DNA from: JAFDVN01 sp035758545
GTDB taxonomy: Bacteria > Acidobacteriota > Holophagae > Holophagales > Holophagaceae
Reading direction: 5' to 3'
DNA length: 18,597 nucleotides
NCBI GenBank assembly: GCA_035758545.1
Contig: DASTWQ010000056.1
Coordinates: forward strand, 1-18,597
The notes beneath the pieces are model-generated. The model made no database searches, was not told where the DNA came from, and saw only the letters and a program-made list of their open reading frames with translations. How positions within the stretch are numbered: position 1 is the first letter of the stretch; each line of letters opens with the position of its first letter. Made by a program: the position numbers and the translations under genes. Shown in pieces: positions 13,234 to 18,597 of the stretch.

Positions 13234-14201
13234 CCACCTACCGGGAGGCGCTCAGGGAAGCGCACCGGGAGGCCCTGCAGGGCGACCCACGGGTGTTCCT
13301 CATGGGCGAGGACGTGGGCCGCTACGGCGGTTCCTTCGCCGTGAGCAAGGGACTCCTGGCGGAGTTCGGGCCCGAGCGCATCCGGGACACCCCGCTCTCG
13401 GAATCCGCCTTCCTCGGCGCCGGCATCGGCGCCGCCATCGGGGGGCTCCGGCCCATCGTCGAGATCATGACCATCAACTTCAGCCTGCTGGCCCTGGACC
13501 AGGTGGTGAACAACGCGGCGACGCTGCGCCACATGTCCTCGGGGCAGATCGGCGTGCCGCTGGTGGTGCGCATGGCCACCGGCGGCGGTCGCCAACTCGC
13601 CGCCCAGCACTCCCACAGCCTCGAAGGCTGGTACGCCCACATCCCAGGCATCCGCGTCGCCTGCCCCGCCACCGTGACGGACGCCCACGGCATGCTGCGG
13701 GCGGCGCTGAGGTCCGAGGATCCCGTGTTCCTCTTCGAGCACGCGACGCTGTATGGCCTGGAAGGTGAGGTCGAAGCGCCGGCCGTGGATCTGGATCGCG
13801 CGGCGATCCGGCGCCGCGGCCAGGATCTCACGATCGCCACCTATGGGGGGTCCCTGCCCAAGGCCCTGGAGGCCGCCCGGATGCTGGCCTCGGAAGGGCT
13901 CGAGGCGGAGGTCGTCGACCTGCGGGTGCTCCGTCCCCTGGACATCGCCACCGTGCTGGACTCCGTGGCCCGGACCCACCACCTCGTCGTCGTGGACGAA
14001 GGCTGGCGAACCGGCAGTTTCGCCGCGGAGGTCAGCGCCCGGGTGATGGAGGAGGGCTTCGACCTGCTGGACGCTCCCGTGGCACGGGTCTGCTCCCGGG
14101 AGGTGCCCATCCCCTACGCCGCCCACCTGGAGCGCGCGGCCCTGCCCCAGGCCGAGGGCATCGTTGCGGCGGCCCGGGCCCTGCTCCCCCATCCCGCCTG
14201 A
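13230..14201 (+). CDS. pdhB: 2-Oxoacid (pyruvate) dehydrogenase E1 component, beta subunit
   Basis: A 323-residue partner of the E1-alpha subunit. It has MGEDVGRYGGSF (25-36), the catalytic glutamate region DTPLSESAFLGAGIGAA (53-69, E59 at the thiamine ring), GGLRPIVEIMTINF (71-84), and the C-terminal transketolase domain with VVDLRVLRPLDIATV. The start is the ATG at 13230, which overlaps the nitroreductase TGA (ATGA). The frame is open further upstream, but that stretch shows no domain similarity. No strong ribosome site is visible, so its translation probably depends on coupling to the nitroreductase. In most PDH operons the alpha and beta genes are adjacent; here a 576-bp gene separates them. 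Confidence 0.92.
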   Translation: MTTYREALREAHREALQGDPRVFLMGEDVGRYGGSFAVSKGLLAEFGPERIRDTPLSESAFLGAGIGAAIGGLRPIVEIMTINFSLLALDQVVNNAATLRHMSSGQIGVPLVVRMATGGGRQLAAQHSHSLEGWYAHIPGIRVACPATVTDAHGMLRAALRSEDPVFLFEHATLYGLEGEVEAPAVDLDRAAIRRRGQDLTIATYGGSLPKALEAARMLASEGLEAEVVDLRVLRPLDIATVLDSVARTHHLVVVDEGWRTGSFAAEVSARVMEEGFDLLDAPVARVCSREVPIPYAAHLERAALPQAEGIVAAARALLPHPA

Positions 14202-14208
14202 GGCGCCC

Positions 14209-15360
14209 ATGGTCGAGTTCCGCATGCCCAAGCTCGGCGCGGACATGGACCGCGGCAAGGTCGTGGCCTGGCGCAAGGGGCCCGGAGATGCGGTGGCCAA
14301 GGGCGAGATCGTCGCCGAGGTGGAGACGGACAAGGCGGACCTGGAGGTGGAGTCCTTCACTGCAGGCACTTTGGAGCGGATCCTCGTGGAGCCCGGCACC
14401 TGGGTGCCCATCGGCACGCCGCTGGCGATCATCCGCGCGCCGGGCGAGGCTCCGGGCGAGGCGCCAGGACCCGCGCCCGCTCCGCCAGCGGAACCCACGC
14501 AGGTCGCGGCTCCTCCTTCGGCGCCCGCGACCGCTGCGGCCCCGTCGCTTCCGTCGGCCTCACCCTGCTCGCCCGCGGCCCGCAAGCGCGCGGAGGAGCT
14601 CGGCGTGGACCTGGCCCAGGTGAAGGGCACCGGGCCCGGCGGCCGCATCACGATCCCTGACGTGGAGGCCGCCCGGGGGCAGGCGCCGGAGGATCCCCAA
14701 GTCCGCCTGCGGCGGGCGATCGCCGCGGCCATGAGTCGCAGCAAGCGGGAGATCCCCCACTACTACCTCTCCCAAACCCTCGACCTGGGCCCGGCGACGG
14801 ACTGGCTCGCGGCGGCCAACGGCGCCCGCGGCGTGGACTCCCGCCTGCTCCTGGGCACGCTGCTGGTGAAGGCGGCGGCCCTCGCCCTCAAGGAGGTCCC
14901 GGAGCTGAACGGCTTCTGGACGGACGGCACCTTCCAGCCCAGCGCCGCCATCCACCTCGGCATCGCCATATCCCTGCGGGGTGGCGGCCTCCTGGCGCCG
15001 GCGATCCTGGACACGGACCGCCTTCCCCTGGACGAGCTGAATGCGCGCCTGGCGGACCTGGTGCGCCGAGCCCGGGCCGGCGGCCTCCGGGCGCTGGAGA
15101 TGGCCTCGGCGACGGCGACGGTGACGAGCCTCGGCGACCGGGGCGTGGAGGCGGTCTTCGGCGTCATCCAGCCGCCCCAGGTGGCGCTGATCGGGTTCGG
15201 CACGCCGCGGACAGGGCCCTGGGTCCTGGGGGACCGGGTGGTGCCCCGGCCGGTGGTGACCGCGACTCTCTCCGCTGACCACCGCGCCAGCGACGGCCAC
15301 CGCGGCGGCCTCCTGCTGGAGGCGATGGAACGTCTGCTGGCCTCGCCGGAGCGCCTGTGA
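14209..15360 (+). CDS. pdhC: Dihydrolipoamide acyltransferase, E2 component
   Basis: A 383-residue E2 with one lipoyl domain (1-80, lysine K42 in VETDKADLEVESF), an Ala/Pro linker (about 83-118), a peripheral-subunit-binding domain (about 121-155, SPAARKRAEELGVDLAQVKGTGPGG) and the catalytic domain (about 165-383). The active site is DHRASDG near the C-terminus, with H358 and D362 intact. It transfers the acyl group from lipoamide to CoA, and its core should scaffold the complex. The start at ATG 14209 puts the lipoyl domain at residue 1; the frame is open slightly upstream, but only with low-complexity sequence. It follows the E1-beta stop by 7 bp with a TGAGG site. No E3 gene follows, so a dihydrolipoamide dehydrogenase from elsewhere must serve. 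Confidence 0.92.
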   Translation: MVEFRMPKLGADMDRGKVVAWRKGPGDAVAKGEIVAEVETDKADLEVESFTAGTLERILVEPGTWVPIGTPLAIIRAPGEAPGEAPGPAPAPPAEPTQVAAPPSAPATAAAPSLPSASPCSPAARKRAEELGVDLAQVKGTGPGGRITIPDVEAARGQAPEDPQVRLRRAIAAAMSRSKREIPHYYLSQTLDLGPATDWLAAANGARGVDSRLLLGTLLVKAAALALKEVPELNGFWTDGTFQPSAAIHLGIAISLRGGGLLAPAILDTDRLPLDELNARLADLVRRARAGGLRALEMASATATVTSLGDRGVEAVFGVIQPPQVALIGFGTPRTGPWVLGDRVVPRPVVTATLSADHRASDGHRGGLLLEAMERLLASPERL

Positions 15361-15617
15361 GCGCCGTCACCGACCGCGGCGGGATCCGCGTGGCCGTGCT
15401 CCGGGAGCTGAAGCGCCTCGCGCCCGAAGCGGATCTCGCGAGCCTGGCCCCCGACGCGCTGCTCCGCCGGACCCTGGACCTGGACAGCGTGGACTTCCTC
15501 AACCTGATCCTCGCCCTTCACCGCGCCACGGGCGTCGAGGTGCCGGAGCAGGACTATCCCGCCCTCGCCACCGTGGACGGCTGCGTCGCCTACTTCGCCA
15601 GCCGCCTCGGACTCTGA
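15357..15617 (+). CDS. Acyl carrier protein
   Basis: An 86-residue phosphopantetheine carrier. The attachment motif DLDSVDFLNL (41-50) has the modified serine at S44 in the usual D-S-hydrophobic context, between helices as in ACP. It starts at a GTG that overlaps the E2 stop (GTGA), with GGAG (15348-15351) five bases before it, which supports this start. The sequence is more arginine-rich than the fatty-acid-synthesis AcpP, and no ketosynthase or acyl-ACP enzyme lies nearby. It is probably a specialised carrier. Its partner is unknown: acetyl transfer from the neighbouring E2 or the synthetase is possible but unproven. It is followed 6 bp later by the P-type ATPase gene. Confidence 0.85.
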   Translation: MSAVTDRGGIRVAVLRELKRLAPEADLASLAPDALLRRTLDLDSVDFLNLILALHRATGVEVPEQDYPALATVDGCVAYFASRLGL

Positions 15618-15623
15618 GAGGCC

Positions 15624-18347
15624 ATGTCCGGGACCCGGCCTCACATCCAGCACCTCACGTCGGAGGAGGCACTGCGAAGCCTGGGGAGCGGCCCGGAGGG
15701 GCTTCCGGAGGCGGAGGCGGCGCGGCGCCTTCGAGAGTTCGGGCCCAACGCGCTCGAGCGGCTGGAGCGGGAGCCGGCGCTCCGGCAGCTGCTCCGCCAG
15801 TTCATCCACTTCTTCGCGCTCCTCCTCTGGGTGGCGGCGGGCCTGGCCTTCGCCGCAGGGTGGCGGCAGCCGGGGTCGGGCATGGGCAGCCTCGGCTTCG
15901 CGATCGTGGGCGTGATCCTCGTGAACGGGCTCTTCTCCTTCTGGCAGGCGCACAAGGCCGAGGCGGCGCTGGAGGCACTGAAGCGGCTCCTGCCCCAGCA
16001 GGTGCGCGTGGCGCGGCCGGGGCGGGTGGTCCTTCTCCCGGCCTGGGAGGTGGTGCCGGGCGACGTGCTTCTCCTGGGCGAGGGGGACGCGGTGCCCGCG
16101 GACTGCAGGCTCCTGGAGGCCGAAGGGATCCGGGTGGACACCGCCACGGTGACCGGGGAGTCCGTGCCCAAGACCCTGGACGCGGATCCCAGTGACGAGG
16201 AATCCGTCCTGGCCGCCCGCAACCTCCTCCTGGCGGGAACGGGCGTGGTGTCCGGGCAGGGGCGGGCGGTGGTCTACGCCACCGGCATGCGCACCGAGTT
16301 CGGCGCCATCGCACGGATGACCCAGCAGGTCGAGAAGGGCCTCTCACCCCTCCAGGCGCACGTGGCGAGGCTCAGCCGCTGGATCGGAGCCCTCTCCCTG
16401 GGGATCGGCCTGGTCTTCTTCCTCCTGGGCCACCGCATGGGCATTCCGCCCATGGCCAACCTGATGTTCACCATCGGCGTGATCGTCGCGAACGTACCCG
16501 AGGGCCTGCTCCCGACGGTGACCCTCGCCCTGGCCATGGGCGCCCAGCGCCTCGCCCGCAAGCAGGCGCTTGTGCGCCACCTCCCTGCGGTGGAGGCCCT
16601 GGGCTCCGCGACGGTCATCTGCACGGACAAGACCGGGACCCTCACGGAGAACCGCATGGAAGTCCGGCGACTCTTCGTCGCAGGGCGGGAAGCCGGGCAT
16701 GAGGCCGTCCCCGCGGCGGTCGGGAGCCTGCCCTCCCGCGCCGCGGAGCGGCTCATGGAGGGGATGGCCCTCTGCCACGGTCTGCGGCGCGTGGAGGGCG
16801 CCTGGCGCGGGGACCCGATGGAGCAGGCCCTGGTGGCGTTCGCCGAGGGCCTCAGCCCTCAGGCCCCTGGGACGCCCGCCATCCAGGAGCTGGCCTTCGA
16901 CGCGGACCGGCGGCGGATGTCGACGCTCCATCGCACCCCGGACGGCCTGCGGCTCCACACCAAGGGCGCGCCTGAGACCTTGCTGGAGCTCGCCACCGCC
17001 GTGCTCGCCGCGGAAGGCCCGGCGCCCCTCACCGACGCCCTCCGCCGTCAGCTCCAAGAATCCCAGGCCCGCATGGCCGACGCTGGACTCCGGGTCCTGG
17101 CCTTTGCCACCCGCGATCTGGCTGAGGAAGGCGATGCCGGGGACCTCGAGCGGGAGCTCGTGATCACGGGCCTCGTGGGGCTGGAGGATCCCCCGCGGGC
17201 CGAGGTCGCCGAGGCCATGGCCATCTGCCATCGCGCGGGCATCAAGGTGATCATGATCACCGGCGACCACCCGCGCACGGCCCTCGCCATCGGTCGGGAG
17301 ACGGGCCTGCTGCGGGGTCCATCACCCGTCGTGGTGACCGGCGAGGAGCTGCGCCGGCTCTCGGACACCCAGCTCCAGCTGCGGCTGGAGGCGCCGGAGA
17401 TCCTCTTCGCCCGCATGGGAGCGGAGCAGAAGCTGCGCATCGTGCAGGCCCTGAAGCGCAAGGGCCACCTCGTCGCTGTCACCGGGGACGGGGTGAACGA
17501 CGCGCCGGCGCTGCGGGAGGCGGACATCGGCATCGCCATGGGCCGGAGCGGCACCGAGGTGGCGAAGGAGGCCGCGGACATGGTGCTCCTGGACGACCAC
17601 TTCGCCACCCTCGTGCGGGCCATCGAGGAGGGCCGCGCCGTCTTCGACAACGTTCGGAAATTCCTCACCTACCACATGTCCTCGAACGTGGCAGAGCTGG
17701 CCCCCTACCTGGCCTGGGCGCTGCTGAGGGTGCCTCTTGGCCTCACGGTGATCCAGATCCTGATGGTGGATCTCGGCACGGACATGGTGCCCGCCCTGGG
17801 GCTGGGCGCGGAGCCGCCGGAGCCCGGCGCCATGGACCGTCCGCCGAGGAGGCCCTCCGAGCCGATCCTGACCTCTGGACTCGTGATCCGCACCTACCTC
17901 TGGCTCGGAGCCGTGGAGGCCGCGGCGGGCCTGAGCGGATTCTTCTTTGTCCTGGGCCGGGGCGGCTGGCGCCTGGGGCAAGCCCTCGGCGGGGAAGCGG
18001 TGCTCTACCGGCAGGCGACGGCCGCCTGCCTGGCGGGGATCATCCTGACGCAGATGATGAACGTCTTCGTCTGCCGGCATCCCCGGGCCTCGGCCTTCGC
18101 CTTCCCCTGGCTCGGCAACCGTCTGTTGCTGGCCGGGGTCGCGCTGGAGGCCCTGCTCCTGATGGCCTTCACCTACCTGCCGCCGGTGAACCGGATCCTC
18201 GGGACGGCCGCCTTCCCCGCGGAGACCTGGCTCGTCCTGCTGCCCTTCCCCCTCGCGCTGCTGCTGCTGGAGGAGGGCCGCAAGGTCCTGCTCCGCCGCC
18301 GCGGCTGGCAGGGAGGAGTCAGCGGGACCGCTCGGTCCAGGCCATGA
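15624..18347 (+). CDS. P2-type cation-transporting ATPase, Na,K-ATPase alpha-like
   Basis: A 907-residue membrane pump with about 10 helices. Actuator motif TGES (177-180), phosphorylation site DKTGT (D335), nucleotide-binding KGAPE (448-452) and hinge TGDGVND (620-626) are all intact. Helix 4 has VANVPEGLLPTV (288-299, E293). Helix 5 has Y683, S686, S687, N688 and E691. Helix 6 has DLGTD (D716, D720), followed by MDRPPR. These match Na,K-ATPase alpha residues E327, Y771, T774, S775, N776, E779, D804 and D808. In helix 8, Q810 matches Q923, but N813 replaces D926 of the third Na site. The C-terminus (EEGRKVLLRRRGW) also resembles the animal enzyme. It probably moves Na+, H+ and/or K+; no beta-subunit gene is visible. 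Last gene of the operon, with a GAGAGG ribosome site. Its 3' end overlaps the opposite-strand gene. Confidence 0.9.
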   Translation: MSGTRPHIQHLTSEEALRSLGSGPEGLPEAEAARRLREFGPNALERLEREPALRQLLRQFIHFFALLLWVAAGLAFAAGWRQPGSGMGSLGFAIVGVILVNGLFSFWQAHKAEAALEALKRLLPQQVRVARPGRVVLLPAWEVVPGDVLLLGEGDAVPADCRLLEAEGIRVDTATVTGESVPKTLDADPSDEESVLAARNLLLAGTGVVSGQGRAVVYATGMRTEFGAIARMTQQVEKGLSPLQAHVARLSRWIGALSLGIGLVFFLLGHRMGIPPMANLMFTIGVIVANVPEGLLPTVTLALAMGAQRLARKQALVRHLPAVEALGSATVICTDKTGTLTENRMEVRRLFVAGREAGHEAVPAAVGSLPSRAAERLMEGMALCHGLRRVEGAWRGDPMEQALVAFAEGLSPQAPGTPAIQELAFDADRRRMSTLHRTPDGLRLHTKGAPETLLELATAVLAAEGPAPLTDALRRQLQESQARMADAGLRVLAFATRDLAEEGDAGDLERELVITGLVGLEDPPRAEVAEAMAICHRAGIKVIMITGDHPRTALAIGRETGLLRGPSPVVVTGEELRRLSDTQLQLRLEAPEILFARMGAEQKLRIVQALKRKGHLVAVTGDGVNDAPALREADIGIAMGRSGTEVAKEAADMVLLDDHFATLVRAIEEGRAVFDNVRKFLTYHMSSNVAELAPYLAWALLRVPLGLTVIQILMVDLGTDMVPALGLGAEPPEPGAMDRPPRRPSEPILTSGLVIRTYLWLGAVEAAAGLSGFFFVLGRGGWRLGQALGGEAVLYRQATAACLAGIILTQMMNVFVCRHPRASAFAFPWLGNRLLLAGVALEALLLMAFTYLPPVNRILGTAAFPAETWLVLLPFPLALLLLEEGRKVLLRRRGWQGGVSGTARSRP

Positions 18348-18597
18348 GCTCGAGCCAGCCCAGGAAGGCCAGGGCCGCGGCTAGCCCCCAGGCGGCGTCA
18401 CCGGCCCCGGGCGGCGCCAGCTCCAGGAGCCGCTGGAGCGGCGCCCAGGCCATGGCCGCCGCCAGGAAGAGGGCCACCGCCAGGCCGGTCCAGGCGACGC
18501 GGGGATTCGGCGCCGCCAGGGCCGCCAATGGCCCGCGCCCGGCGCGGCGGTAAGCCAGGATCTGGAGGAAGGAGCCGAGCACCAGCGGCAGCAGGAT
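18319..18597 (-). CDS. C-terminal part of an integral membrane protein, probably a second P-type cation ATPase (start outside window)
   Basis: The frame is open on the minus strand from the window edge to a stop at 18319-18321, giving the last ~92 residues. Three hydrophobic segments are visible: ILLPLVLGSFLQIL, then VAWTGLAVALFLAAAMAWAPLQ, then GLAAALAFLGWLELMAW. The segment NPRVAWTGLAVALFLAAAMAWAPLQRLL followed by a final helix and a charged tail resembles the cation-ATPase C-terminal domain (helices 8-10). The assignment rests on this layout only. A GTG at 18580-18582 gives an apparent start but lies inside the first helix. Its last 29 bases overlap the end of the convergent ATPase gene. 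Confidence 0.5.
   Translation of the reverse strand: MLLPLVLGSFLQILAYRRAGRGPLAALAAPNPRVAWTGLAVALFLAAAMAWAPLQRLLELAPPGAGDAAWGLAAALAFLGWLELMAWTERSR

Noticed and set aside
14164..14208. Fifteen-residue N-terminal extension of E2
   Set aside because: It would overlap E1-beta and adds a Pro-rich tail. The lipoyl domain begins exactly at ATG 14209, which has a TGAGG site.
1..18597. CRISPR arrays, tRNA or rRNA genes, insertion sequences, phage or toxin-antitoxin genes
   Set aside because: Looked for regular repeats, clover-leaf sequences, transposase motifs and small gene pairs; none seen.

Overview
The window is GC-rich throughout (roughly 70 % by eye) and densely coding, with strong third-position GC bias. 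It comes from a Gram-negative bacterium: it encodes a tripartite efflux pump with a TolC-type outer-membrane channel, and it has sigma-54 regulation. From remembered similarity, the protein style (small STAS-like domains in efflux operons, high GC, a compact sigma-54 regulator) would fit Acidobacteriota, class Holophagae (Geothrix-like). This is a tentative inference, because no rRNA or other marker is present.

Region 1 (1-3504) holds housekeeping or unlinked genes: the 3' end of a CobW-type GTPase, a compact glycerate kinase, a convergent two-helix membrane protein of unknown function, and a YbiT-type ABC-F ATPase divergent from it.

Region 2 (3523-9857) looks like a self-contained regulatory and efflux unit. 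A GAF-containing sigma-54 enhancer-binding protein is followed by a 123-bp AT-rich gap. That gap holds a repeated TGCCGA-type palindrome, an IHF-like A/T tract and a good -24/-12 sigma-54 promoter (TGGCAC-N5-TCGCT). The promoter faces an operon of a TolC-type channel, an EmrA-type adaptor and an EmrB-type 14-helix MFS transporter. The TolC reading frame is unusual: it carries an N-terminal STAS-like domain, with the signal peptide internal at about residue 95.

Region 3 (9858-18347) is a tightly coupled seven-gene operon: acetyl-CoA synthetase, E1-alpha, nitroreductase, E1-beta, E2, acyl carrier protein and a P-type ATPase. Start and stop codons abut or overlap at several junctions. An FNR/CRP-type palindrome (GTGAT-N4-ATCAA) lies 79 bp upstream of the first start. 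The E1/E2 genes should make acetyl-CoA from pyruvate (or a related 2-oxoacid), and the synthetase interconverts acetate and acetyl-CoA. The nitroreductase could be a reductant sink. The ATPase resembles the eukaryotic Na,K-ATPase alpha chain in its ion-binding residues. No E3 (dihydrolipoamide dehydrogenase) gene is present. I read this as a candidate low-oxygen carbon and energy module, which is an inference.

The window ends in the C-terminus of an opposite-strand integral membrane protein, probably a second P-type ATPase, whose 3' end overlaps the first by 29 bp. I saw no tRNA, rRNA, CRISPR array, insertion sequence or phage gene, and no gene-free stretch over 300 bp.
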